From Membranipora membranacea (lineage: Eukaryota > Bryozoa > Gymnolaemata > Cheilostomatida > Membraniporidae), in assembly GCA_914767715.1 (NCBI GenBank), contig OU612071.1:21573681-21637680 (forward strand): DNA of 64,000 nucleotides, in the 5' to 3' direction. Positions within the stretch are counted from its first letter, which is position 1, and every line of letters starts with the position of its first letter. Positions 46,633 to 57,517 of this stretch are shown in pieces. A program made the translations under genes and the position numbers. Below the pieces are notes generated by a model. The model searched no databases and was not told the origin of the DNA. It saw nothing but the letters and a program-made list of their open reading frames with translations.

Positions 46633-48517
46633 GGATGGATGGATTTATTACTATCATAGACAAAATTTGTCACGAAATACGTTGTTAATACTGACAAGAA
46701 AGAAAAACATGGAAAAATCAGATCTCTGTTGTATAAAAAGTTTTTTAGAATAGTATATTATTAAGTGTATGTATGAGATGTCTTAAAAAGCTGTCTCTAC
46801 CCCATGTACCCCGATATTTAACGGTGCGGTAGCGACCTGAGGGGCATTTAGTTAGAAAGTCATTGATAAAGTGCTCTTCATCGTGTATGTACCGTAGTCC
46901 AAGTGTCTTGATCTGGTTGGCCACCAGAGCATCTATATCGGGGTGCTCAATCCCTAACTTGGCGGCATCTTTAAATATTTTGCGTAAGGACTTCTTGTCG
47001 CTTGCATGGATGCTTGTAAAAAGTATGGGGAGACAGTAAGTGATGAGGGATACAATAAAACTCTTGAATAACATATGAGAAAGGGGCTTTGAGCTATAGT
47101 ATGCAAAATTTTTCACAATATACATGCGTTGAGATGCAGTAGTCACTATGGATTGCACATGATCATGATAGCGGAGTTTATCGTCAACAGTAGGCCTAAC
47201 ACCAAGGTATTTTACTTCGTCACAAAAATCAACTTCCGTGCCGTTAAGGATAAGAGTAGGGGTAATGGGCCTAACAAGCTGAGTAGAAAACATCATTTCT
47301 TGACTCTTGGAGGCGTTTAACAATAGGCTTAAATCACAACATTGCTTTGAAATTCTACTAATTTCATCAAGATAGGCACTAAGATCTGATTGATTTGATA
47401 TGCATCCAATTATACAGGTGTCGTCTGCGTATTTAATGACAGTTATATTGCTCAAGTCTGAGGTAATCCTATTGGTATATATTGAAAACAAAAGTGGAGA
47501 TAAACAGCAACCCTGGGGAGTGCCAGTGTTGGTTATGATGGGTTTTGAGATATTGCCATCTACTATTGTTCTTTGGGTGCGATTCGTTAGGAAGCTGTAT
47601 ATCCATTCAGTGACATTGGAGTCGAGATGTGATAGTTGCGAGATTAAGTCTGGAACATGTAATGTGTTGAATGCAGAAGAAAAGTCAAGGAACAGACACC
47701 TGGCATAATTTGAAGCTTTCTTGTCAATGAAATCTGTGATGGTAGTAGTGAGGCATAAAAGAGCATCTTGAGTTGAGCGGTTTGCACGATAAGCAAACTG
47801 AAGGTGGTCCATAGCTGTATGAGTAATAATGTAATGTTTAACAAGTCTCTCCATCATTTTGCACAGGCTACTGGTGAGCGCTATTGGTCTGTATTGTTTA
47901 AGTTGATTGGGATTCTTAACTTTGGGTAGGGGTTTGATAATGGCCGATTTCCAGGAAGTAGGGGTTGACTTAGACGTGATAGATAAATTGAACAGTTTCG
48001 TTATGACAGGCGCCAGTTGATAGGCACATAGCTTAAGTACTTTGGGGATGAGGCCATCAGGGCCTGGACCTTTCCTCGAGCTCAACGATTTCAACTGCTT
48101 TAAGACAGTAGCCTCTTCTATTTCTAAAGGTGGTGCTATGGTGGCGTTGTTATTGATGTCAGGACGGTCAGCGAGAGGCTTCTCAAATCTTGTGAAGAAG
48201 GTGTTTAGGTCATCTGAGTTGAATGGATTTTGTTGAGTTGGTTTTGGGCTATTAGTAGGTAATCCACTAATCTTTTTAATGTCAGTCCAGGCTTTAGCAG
48301 GTTCTTTTGCTAGGTTATGCTGTATTTTCCGAGAGTATTCTTGTTTGGCTTGTTTAATAGATTTAGTGATGTCGCGTTTGAGTTTGTTGTAGAGTTTACG
48401 GTTACCAGTTTTGTGGGCCTGTTGTTTCTCATCGATCATCTCCGATATTTGTTTATTGATCCATGGTTTTTGATTTGTGCAAACTCTGACGCTCTTCTCT
48501 GGTATACTTGTGGATAC
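46633..48517 (-). mobile_element. 5'-truncated non-LTR retrotransposon (CR1/Jockey-Rex-like)
   Basis: The insertion lies between the two halves of a single exon of the flanking zinc-finger gene. Its 3' end carries a short (ATCC)3 tail near 46633-46645, as in LINEs that end in simple repeats. The 5' end falls in the linker just before reverse transcriptase (VRVCTNQKPWINKQISE), so endonuclease and ORF1 are missing. At most a 2-base overlap (AA) of target sequence is seen, so no long target-site duplication can be claimed. Confidence 0.85.
46745..48439 (-). CDS. LINE reverse transcriptase, intact 564-codon open frame
   Basis: One uninterrupted frame encodes a complete reverse-transcriptase domain of a non-LTR retrotransposon. 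It polymerises cDNA from element RNA at a nicked target. Blocks in order are KGPGPDGLIPKVLK; YRPIALTSSLCKMMERLV; FAYRANRSTQDALL; CLFLDFSSAFNTL with the first catalytic Asp; GTPQGCCLSPLLFSIYT; KYADDTCIIG, the Y-A-D-D catalytic pair; LLLNASKSQEMMF; and VKYLGV, followed by a C-terminal helical region (ASDKKSLRKIFKDAAKLG). The open frame continues upstream of the first Met (48439) to the truncation at 48517. The lack of lesions contrasts with most coding blocks in the window and implies a young insertion. The clade call (CR1/Rex/Jockey group) rests on motif wording only. The missing 5' half means it cannot move on its own. Confidence 0.93.
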   Translation of the reverse strand: MIDEKQQAHKTGNRKLYNKLKRDITKSIKQAKQEYSRKIQHNLAKEPAKAWTDIKKISGLPTNSPKPTQQNPFNSDDLNTFFTRFEKPLADRPDINNNATIAPPLEIEEATVLKQLKSLSSRKGPGPDGLIPKVLKLCAYQLAPVITKLFNLSITSKSTPTSWKSAIIKPLPKVKNPNQLKQYRPIALTSSLCKMMERLVKHYIITHTAMDHLQFAYRANRSTQDALLCLTTTITDFIDKKASNYARCLFLDFSSAFNTLHVPDLISQLSHLDSNVTEWIYSFLTNRTQRTIVDGNISKPIITNTGTPQGCCLSPLLFSIYTNRITSDLSNITVIKYADDTCIIGCISNQSDLSAYLDEISRISKQCCDLSLLLNASKSQEMMFSTQLVRPITPTLILNGTEVDFCDEVKYLGVRPTVDDKLRYHDHVQSIVTTASQRMYIVKNFAYYSSKPLSHMLFKSFIVSLITYCLPILFTSIHASDKKSLRKIFKDAAKLGIEHPDIDALVANQIKTLGLRYIHDEEHFINDFLTKCPSGRYRTVKYRGTWGRDSFLRHLIHTLNNILF

Positions 48518-50090
48518 TTGTGCTTGAAGTATCCATCCTTTCTCAATCCATCAAGTAGATCATCCCGTTGTCGACTTATAATACATAATAACACTTACAA
48601 ATACTTAATTGAAACATATTATGCTGATAGGTTATTCCCCTAAAGAACTGCATGTGGCAGACCTAAATTCTAATCTAATAACTCTGTGTACTGAATATAT
48701 GGGGCTAAACAACCATTATTTTACCTAGTATTTGGTTGCACGTTACTGGTCAATCAGCAACAGCAAAGCATGGTACTTAGGGTTACAAACTATGCATACA
48801 CACACAGAGATTTATTTTCCTTCTCTTTTGTACACTTCACTGAGTTATTAACCTCAATTTCATCGACTTCAGGCGTCACCTCTTGTTCCCCTTCAGATTT
48901 ATCTTCTTTGCGCTCTTTAGCCTTCACTGTACCTTTCGCTGGCAGCTTCTAAATGATATAAATTGATAAAATAAAATGAGTTCTCAATTGCATAATCAAC
49001 TCATTGCCGATGAATCTCCACCCTTCAGCAAAGTTAATCCAACCAAATTCAACATTGTCAAAAAGAATTCAGACCTAAGACAATGAGATCAGATCAACAA
49101 ACCTACCTCCGCTGTTTACTTCCACCATCGCTGTAGTATTTGTCGCTACCATCTGATGGCTCTGCCATTTCATATTCAGAATAATCTGAGTCAATGTCTG
49201 AATCATCGGACACTTAGAGAAAATGTACAGTTTGGCTTGCTTGATTAGGTAAGAAGTATGATTTTACTACATGATGGTTATCTTGGAAAAAAACTCATGT
49301 TAAAACTTACAACAGACTCTTTCAGGTTCATGGACTGAAAGCCAATAATATACCAATCCGAACCAAGTATATGTTCGTGATTGCTACCTCCAGATCTATT
49401 TTCCAGCGTCTCAAACGCGTCTCTGATGGTTGCTGACAGATCTTCAAGTTCATCCTGTTCTTCGAAGTCGAAAAGTGATAGTGAACCTAAAACAAATTGT
49501 CAAAGGTCTTTTTATTCTGCATTTCTTCAAATTGTCAGAATAGTCTAGTTTGAATTTTTGTTGTAACAAAAATTATCCACAGGAATTATAATTTTTGAGG
49601 AGGCTTATTCAAACCTACCGGGTGAAGGCAGTCCCGCTGCTTCAACATCATCGAATTCACAAGCTAATGACTGGCCTAAAATAGATGACATTGTTATGGG
49701 ATCAACTAAGTATAGTTGTTTGAATCCACGCCAACTAACGTAAAAGTGTACACATGATAGAGATATTATGTAAAATTTAAACTTTAGTATGCATTTTTTT
49801 GAGATACGGTAGTAATACTGATTTTATACAGCTACCTGTTTTGCTGCTCTGGATGGGTTCAAGTTGAGGCCCCTGGAAAGGCTGACATAAAGTATTGAAG
49901 CCTGTAAAAATTAACACCATGGATTAAGAGAATTTATTTACAAAACTCTACTTGGGAACTCATGCAACACACATGCATTCTTAGCCTAGGCTTGAAGCCA
50001 ACCAGTGATTTATGTTTGTGGTGGTTGGCTTAGGATAGAACAGGTGAAAATGAAAAATGTGTCACACTACAAGTCCATTAATGGATTGGA

Positions 50091-50133
50091 ATGGAAAAAT
50101 TACAAGGCTATTACAGCCCTGTAATTTTTCCAT
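50091..50133. repeat. Hairpin in intron of the zinc-finger gene
   Basis: Arms 50091-50109 (ATGGAAAAATTACAAGGCT) and 50115-50133 pair with one mismatch around a 5-nt loop. Confidence 0.75.
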
Positions 50134-50876
50134 TCAAAAAAAGTGCTGCCTGTTAAATAAAATTACAATATTCTGAATTATCTAGTGTGGTTTTGGAGCT
50201 TAAACGCTGGAATTCCACTCCTATGTGCCGAATCCACCCCAACCCCAAAACAAAAACATTCCCGCCCACTTGCACACTTTGTTGGCTTAGTACATAGGCT
50301 AATACTTCCTTATTCATCGAGTTGCTTGTTGCAGTGAACAAGTGGTGCGGTTTAAATGTGACGAATGGGAAAACGATTTTACTAGAGTATCATTGCTTCA
50401 AACACGGCTTACCCGGTAGAGTGTTGGTCCCAGACACAGAGTGTTCAGGCTCCTCTCTAGTCTGGCTGTCATCTCTCATGGCTGAGGAAGTTGAGTAGAC
50501 GTTGATGTCATTTCCAGGCGTCTGGCGGTTCTCTCCTAAGGCTGAGGAGGTCGAACGGTTATTGATGTCATCTGCATGGCCTGGACAATGTCCCGACTCA
50601 CCATGCCTGGTGTGCGTGTCGACCTACAGACTAGATAATGATGATAATTAGATGTACATCTTCAAGCTACTACCCTCACAAGCTGATAAATTCATGCTGA
50701 TGATTTATGCTCTTGTTTCAAAAGCCCAATCATTGTAATTATAAATTTTTTTAAGGGCAAAAATTAAATGTCAAACTCACTTCATTGGCAGATTGTTTCC
50801 GGCTCGGTCTACTCATGTTTAGGTACCTTCTAATATATACAACTGCAAGATAGGAAAGGCACCGGATTGATGGTTG

Positions 50877-50910
50877 AATCCACGGATTCCCATGCTGGAA
50901 TCCGCGGTTT
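50877..50910. repeat. Hairpin just upstream of the zinc-finger gene start
   Basis: AATCCACGGATTCC (50877-50890) and GGAATCCGCGGTTT (50897-50910) pair around a 6-nt loop with about two mismatches. The hairpin lies about 60 bp 5' of the ATG on the minus strand. A regulatory role is speculative. Confidence 0.65.
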
Positions 50911-51699
50911 GACTCCAGGTTTTTGCGCTGCTGATTAGAACAGTATTTCAGTGTGAAAGACTGATGATGACAAATATTCATGTTCTTATCTTAACGCAAG
51001 AACTAGGAGTTGGATTTCCAAGTTATATTTTTTAGATATTTTGGTGTCCTCCCCTAGGTGAATCCAGAAGCCCACGGTTGATTTCTTAAATATGGGCGTA
51101 CAGATTAGCCTTGTCCCACCTAAAGAATCTAAGCCTGCTCGAGAGATTAAGTTGTTGCATAACATCGCTCTATTGCGTGATATGAGCTTGTGGGACCGAG
51201 TGTATATGTTTGCTGGCTATTTCATCACAAAAGGTCGCTCAGGACAACAACAGTTGACGGACCAGGAATATTCAGGCTGCAATGGTGAGGGCCCTGGAAT
51301 GTACTTGGACTCAAGGGCTAAATCTAAATGCCAGTTATATGTTAGTCGACCATTAACGGCTTGCAGTTTTAACTGTATTACAAGGGTTGAAACTGTAAGC
51401 CTTTCAATGACAGGTTACTTGAAGTAACTGTATACAGTTATTGTTCCAAGTTAATTCAAGTAACCTGTGATCCAAAGCATGGTTGGCACAAACTACATGG
51501 CTACATGGCATGGCAAACTACAGAACTCGCACAATGTATATGGTACAAATGTTCTGACGGTAAATCTTATGGGTGGAAATAAATCCTACGTGAGTAACGT
51601 TACTGATAATTAAATCTCAGGTAGCTTTCTCCTTCTTCGGAATTTGAAGATATATTCTTAAGGAACTTTGTTAGATGGGGAGACGTGTTCAAGCAGCTG
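50911..51699. other. Upstream or intergenic region with a palindrome
   Basis: The arms CAGGTTACTTGAA at 51411-51423 and TTCAAGTAACCTG at 51455-51467 enclose a second palindrome, TAACTGTATACAGTTA (51425-51440). The plus-strand 111-codon frame at 51092-51427 overlaps this repeat and has no recognised family. Confidence 0.6.
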
Positions 51700-53230
51700 G
51701 CATAAACTTGTGAAACAAGGTATTACCAACTCTCGGTACTAGAGATATAAAAATTGGCAGAGGAAATGGCATGAACCTACAAAAACCAACTTAAACTGAT
51801 TAATACTAGTATACAATTCAGTGCAAAAACCTGTACTAAGTTATGCCATGTGATCATGTTTAAGATGAATAGTTATTGCCAAGCAAACATTGTGGGAACT
51901 TGTGAAGCAGTGTATTACCAACTGCTGAGTCTACTAGACAATTAATTACCAGGTATTTAGAGATGGCAGAGCAAAAGTCAAAAGTTAATGGACAATATTT
52001 TGCGTAATTAAACTGATGAGGACTACACTGGTAACAAAGCCTTTCGAAGAACATGGAATCGGAAATGGCATGATTGATACAATAACATAATTAATAATAA
52101 TACTGACTAATACTAGTATACAATTCAGTGTAAAACTTTCACATAGTTTTACCGCTTGATCCTATTGGAGATGAACATTTATTGAGAAAGTTACAATGAT
52201 AAAATCATGAAATAAAAAATTGAAATTGTGGGGACTTGCGAAGCAGTGTATTACCAACTGCGGGGAGTAATAGACAAACAACTATTAGTTGTTGAGAGAT
52301 GGCAGAGCAAAGGTCAAAAGTTAATTCTCAACATGTTGTGTAGTCATAACGATGAAACTACACAAGTAAAAAAGCTTGTGAAAGAACATGGATTAGGAAA
52401 TGGCATGATTGATATTTATATTACTAACCAACACTAGTATACAATGTATACTAATTGAATACTAATTTACCGTGTGATCCTGTTGGAGATGAACATGTAT
52501 TGCTAAGGTCACATTAATACAACCGTGGAATATAAAACTGAATGTGTGACATTGTGAAGCAGTGTATTACCAACTGCGGGGACTACTAGACAGTTACCAG
52601 GTATTTAGAGATGGCAGAGCAAAAGTCAAAAGTTAATGGACAATATTTTGCGTAATTAAACTGATGAGGACTACACAGGTAACAAAGCCTTTCGAAGAAC
52701 ATGGAATCGGAAATGGCATGATTGATACAATAACATATTAATAATATTGACTAACACTGGTATACAATTCAGTAAGTTTTACCGTGTGATCCTATTTGAG
52801 ATGAACATTTATTGACAAGGTTACAATGATACAATCACGAAATAAAAAAATTGAAATTGTGGGGACTTATGAAGCAGTGTATTACCAACTGCGGGGACTA
52901 ATAGACAACTATCAGTTGTTGAGAGATGGCAGATCAAAGGTCAAAAGTTAATGCTCAATGTGCTGTGTAGTCAAAACCATGAGACTACACAAGTAAAACA
53001 GCTTGTCAAAGAACATGGAATATGAAATGGCATGATTGATACTAATAATACTAATTAACATTACTATACAACGTATACTAATTGAATACTAATTTACAGT
53101 GTGATCCTGTTGGAGATGAAAAAACTGTAATTGTGGGGACTTGTGAAGCAGTGTATTACCAACTGCGGGGACAACTAGACAACTAGATAAATGTATTTAG
53201 AGACAAGGTCAAAGGTTAAATTCTCAATAT
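51700..53230. repeat. ~315-bp tandem repeat, five to six diverged copies
   Basis: The landmark GAAGCAGTGTATTACCAACT recurs near 51903, 52240, 52555, 52871 and 53143, with a diverged copy near 51711. Spacing is mostly 315-337 bp, the last shorter at ~272. Each unit also carries AAGGTCAAAAGTTAA and AACATGGAAT...AAATGGCATGATTGAT blocks. The copy at 52228-52437 has a 69-codon plus-strand open frame that the other copies break, so it is not called as a gene. Confidence 0.88.
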
Positions 53231-54149
53231 ATTATGCAGCAAAAAATGGTTGTGGCTGTGATGAAATTCTCGAGAAAGCGCAAAATTACTGAAAAAAATC
53301 AATCAGATTGACTTAATAATTTTCTGGTTATCTCACATTCACTCTCTAAAGGCAACATTGTGGTTCACAATCTAATTATCTTTTAACCACTTTTGGGCTT
53401 CTTATAGTTGATTGATTGCAAAGAGATTGGTAACTAACTACATAAATATTTCTTTTTGTAAACTTGCAATTTGAATTATGGGGTCAATTGGTATGGATAT
53501 GCATTCAATCTTACAACACACAGTGAGATGTTGATTCTTGGTAGTCTCAGACTGAAGATTTACTGCTATTGATGAAACATGAACGGAATGGTGTTGGTGT
53601 GGACGACAATAGGCTCTTTGGGTTCGAATAAATTGAAGTAAAGGAAAGTCTCTATATTTTCTCAGCCAGCCAATACAAAACTCAGATAGGGAAAAATTCT
53701 CAGTTATGAGGACGTTATTTCTTGACCAGATATATCACATCATTACAAAATTACAAACTATGGGACGAAACTGAGCTAAGCTAAGCTAATGACGTAACAT
53801 TGTATCTATAAAAGCTCAAACTATGGTGACTTGATCAAAGGAGTTTAGTAAATGAGCAAAATAAGTACTTATCTATGAATATAAACTTCCTTCTTATATT
53901 TTCGTTTTTCGATTTTGCAGGAGTATGAAAATAAAGCAATTAAAGACGAATGACTCCAGACGAATGACTCCAAATGATTATGTATGGCAATTCTCACGTT
54001 CCGAAAACAGTGAATCTGGAGGATCCCCACACTAAAACAAAGTAAACGATATATCGGTTCAGAGTCATAAATGTACAAATACAGTACATGTATAAATGTA
54101 CAAAATTGCACCACGACTCACCATCTTGAATATTTCATGCTGTGCTTAC
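53231..54149. other. Non-coding gap
   Basis: No exon recognised. The stretch carries a short iteration (GCTAAGCTAAGCTAA) near 53775. Confidence 0.45.
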
Positions 54150-56742
54150 CGAACCAAGTGTGACAAGGGTACAGGCTGCCTCGAGTTTGGCGTCTTCCTC
54201 CTCTTTGGCTTCTTCTTTAAGCCTACGCTGTAACAGCTCACTATCAACACCTGTTCCATAAAGATTGCTAAAATTGTTTTATCGATTACTCTTCATCAAT
54301 ATCATCTATCAATATTAAAGAATAAAGCACGTCGTTGTTGCAAACTGAAAAAGTAAACATTGACTTGCAGGTGGTTGGTGGGCCAATTTATATCTCAAAC
54401 AAAGCAGATTAGTGACAGGATGGTAATTTATACTTTTAATTTGTTTCCTAATCAGGATTATAGTTACATAATAAAATATTTTATTGACTATAAGGGTTTT
54501 GATGCTATCAACCTATTACAGGATGGATATTAGAAATTAGGCAATACACAATCTCAAACTCAAAATATTTTTACTCATACTTGTGTATGTATCTGACCAC
54601 TGTTTACCACTGCTATTTTTTGCATACAAACTGCTCATCTGTAAGTTCCAAGCACTTGTGACGGACCAGTTGGTACACCTAGGACACAGAATCAACCTGT
54701 CACCATCGTTATCACTTGAATCATCTTTCTGACATATTCCGCAGTTCTCATTATTTGAATTGGTTTTTTTCTGCGTTTCGTAGCAGCCCATACCTAAAGA
54801 AAAATATTATTAATATGAGAAAGGTTCTGGAGTACTAATGCTCAAACTTGTAATTTTTTTAACGATTGACTTTTTATTTACGCATAGTTATTTACCTCCA
54901 CTCTCCGTGATTTTTTCTTCTCCACATTTTCGTTGGTTGCTTTTCTGGATTCTCTTCCTGATGTATTTACGAAGGCATCGATCACCATACTATAGATCTC
55001 TGAAATGAATAGAACAGAACATGAAAATCAGACTTATGTAGCTGATTTCCTTCTAAAGGGGTTGCTCATGCAAAATGTGTAGCGGTTTCGAACATAATTT
55101 TCAAGAATACTAACCTCTCTTCTCGTGATTTGATAGTTTACCATGCAGGGCAGAGAACTTGGCTTCTGATTCTTTTGAGACGAGAAGTAGGTCTATAAAG
55201 AAAGTTAAGCATGGTTACAAGAATGAACTATTGCAATCCGGCTATCTGAGTCTACAAATACTTGGTGGGCACATTTTTTTGGCCCAAGCTTGCAGATACT
55301 ATGTAAGTAACCATTAGCATGTCATTTGTCAAAAAGTGTTCAGCTTAGAGTACGTATGGCAATGGACTGCGGTCAGGTCTAGTTGTACAGGTTGCCGTTT
55401 AACAAGAATTCTCGGAGGAGAGAAACCTACAGCGTGCTTCAGAATTCTCCATTTTTTAATTACCTTGCATAGCTTTTATTGAGTCAGTTCCAGTTGGTGA
55501 GGAGTTTAACCACCAGTACCGATCAACATCAACATAAATTTGTAGAATTCTACAGTGGTGTGAGTGAGCCCAAATCTTTGATTTTGGTGGTGTTCGACCT
55601 CTCGGATGCTTGGCTCATCAAGTACTTCCTCATTGCAACCAGTGTGGACATATCTTCCGCTCTTAATTTCTGCCTGATCTTCTATCTCAGCGTATCAACT
55701 ACTCTGATGAGCACATAACGTCCTATGGTGCGCTTGTGACATCAAACGAATCATACCTCAGACTGGAATGAATGGAATTCACATTATCCGATAGTTTAAA
55801 TTGAAGATAGATCGGGAAGTGTTGGTGAAATTTACACTTACATACATTTAATAAATAAAAATAAAATAACAAATAAGATGTTTGCTAGTTATGAATTTCA
55901 TTTTTTCAAGCTTGTGTGGAATGGTGAATTTTCTCTAGGATTTAAAATTAGATTTAAATTATAACATTACAGTAATGAGACTTGACTAATATACCTGAAT
56001 TTGCTGTCATTGGATTTGGACTTTGTACGCTGAAGTTGCAGAACTGCCAGGTGATGGTATGACCTTATGTACTGCTTCAAAATCCCTTCTAACCTTAAGA
56101 TACCGTCATACGCATCCACTCTTCCAACTTGTGCCACTATATCACTGAAGGTTTTAGTGTAGACGAATGTCTCCACACTAGAATGATGATAATTAATGAT
56201 GATCAAAGGACGAACAAAACTGGGTGTCAGGAGGTTTAATGGCATTGATCTGATAATGTACGGTTTCCATTACTTGGTCATTTTTCTTCGGAATAATTTT
56301 TTGTGTCATAAGTTAATTGTCACAGAATTTATACCACTCCAATTAAAAACATTATTTCAAAGCTGTAAATGAGGGTTAAAAAATGTTATTGGTCAAATAT
56401 TGCGTCAGAATAATGGAGAGTCTACTTGAGATGGGCAGCGTGACCCACCAATATACCTAACATAAAATGCAAACTTTCACAGTTTTTTCTATTTAATCTG
56501 CTGGGAGCAACAACGGACGGAATGTTCACTTGAAATCAGATTACATATTACAGACTCATTGCATGTTCTCTAAAATTAGCCAACCTGTTCCAAATGATTC
56601 TCACATGACTGTCTATACCCGGATATGGTGACCCAAGAACTGGCGTAATACAGCATTCTGGTTGGTTAGCTGGAGGCGTACTGACAGCTGGTGACATACG
56701 GCTAACTGTTACTGTTCTACGAGGTTCCGGCTGGACATATGG
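54150..56742 (-). CDS. Multi-exon gene with a PHD-type zinc finger, probably disrupted
   Basis: Exons on the minus strand: about 56545-56742 (acceptor TTAACTTACAG; RTVTVSRMSPAVSTPPANQ); 55995-56177 (ETFVYTKTFSDIVAQVGRVD); about 55464-55700 (EVEHHQNQRFGLTHTTVEF then, shifted by one base, DRYWWLNSSPTGTDSIKAM); 55115-55192 (LLLVSKESEAKFSALHGKL); 54896-54999 (YSMVIDAFVNTSGRESRK); 54613-54793; and 54150-54250 (LKEEAKEEEDAKLEAACT). Junctions 55464/55192 and 55115/54999 keep phase. The 54613-54793 exon has a PHD-like pattern, CGICQKDD...LILCPRCTNW, then in the next frame HKCLELTDEQF. One frame change falls in an A7 run and another inside the finger. PHD fingers read histone tails, and in invertebrates they also occur in transposon proteins. 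The whole-protein family is not recognised. Confidence 0.55.
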
Positions 56743-57517
56743 CTGTAAAGTTAATAACATTGTCTAAGCAAGAGGGGGTAGATCAAACGAGAACAGCTAA
56801 TTATTTTGAGGGATTACTATTACAGAATAAAGCATTATAATTATTATTTTTGTGATACAAATATAAACGGCATCAGATTGTATAATACACGATTATATGA
56901 GCAGTTTTTTTTTCATCTCTATCACAAGATGCCATATAGTGCCGCAAATTGTAGTGGCCTTGTCTTGGGGAGGTTGGGGTCTGCCGCGCAGAGTGGAGAG
57001 AAGCCCTTTTGTCTGTAACGACAGAATTCCTTTGGAGACTTCCCCGACTACCCTGTAATTCGAATTAGCATGGCAACATAACAAAATTGTTACTGTATTT
57101 TCCAGTGAATCAAACACGGTAAAATAGTTTACAATAGGAAAAATAGGACCAGGTTACCATTTCATATCGTATCACAAAATTTGCATTTGATCCTATATCC
57201 ATTGTAATGAGTGAGACGAGAGTGAAAGTGAGATTGGACTGCCTGAGCAGTGACCATATGAGGCTGAGGTATGAGCTGATCCCACAGCCCACTTCTTCTA
57301 GGGTAGCCAACCCCTACCAGCCTTACCTTAAGGCCCAAATATTTCCAAATTTTTACCCAATTTAGGTACTCGGTTTATGTTGATTAATTCAAGCCCTATG
57401 CTGCAGAGACGAACTTATACCTCAACAGTTCGCACATGCGCCGAGTGATTAATAGTGGGTGACATTACGACATTAAATTGTGTAGTAGCAATGGTGCTAT
57501 CATTTATTTGCAGTAAT
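56743..57517. other. Mostly non-coding; weak coding trace near 57.15-57.33 kb
   Basis: A minus-strand frame near 57160-57330 reads PQPHMVTAQAVQSHFHSR and YNGYRIKCKFCDTI and looks coding, but splice limits are unclear. It could be one more exon of the PHD gene or a separate fragment. Confidence 0.3.

Larger units (their letters stand above)
46085..50816 (-). pseudogene. Multi-exon zinc-finger protein gene of an uncharacterised mobile-element-like family, split by a LINE
   Basis: The start codon at 50814-50816 opens exon 1 (50781-50816, MSRPSRKQSANE, donor GTGAGT). Phase-consistent exons follow: 50413-50623, 49836-49901, 49619-49675 and 49311-49486 (QDELEDLSATIRDAFETL). Next are 49107-49212 (acidic, SDIDSDYSEYEMAEPSD) and about 48810-48948 (KERKEDKSEGEQEVTPEVDE), whose phases do not fit. 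The following exon reads RQRDDLLDGLRKDGYFKH near 48518-48570, is cut by the LINE at 46633-48517, and resumes at 46632 with NQKVIEGGEGGLIVERRSS. It then has a C-x2-C-x12-H-x4-C finger (CYGCRGWYHHNTLKKHANKC) and PSLAMKLGHAVKSC before donor GTAAAC at 46084. Later exons were not found. From memory, this family is frequent in invertebrate genomes and of unknown function. The insertion makes this copy non-functional unless the LINE is spliced around. Confidence 0.72.

Noticed and set aside
48770-48952. Plus-strand 60-codon frame
   Set aside because: Antisense shadow of the K/E-rich minus-strand exon at 48810-48948.
55479-55718. Plus-strand 79-codon frame
   Set aside because: Antisense to a minus-strand exon with phase-consistent splicing and the better coding character.
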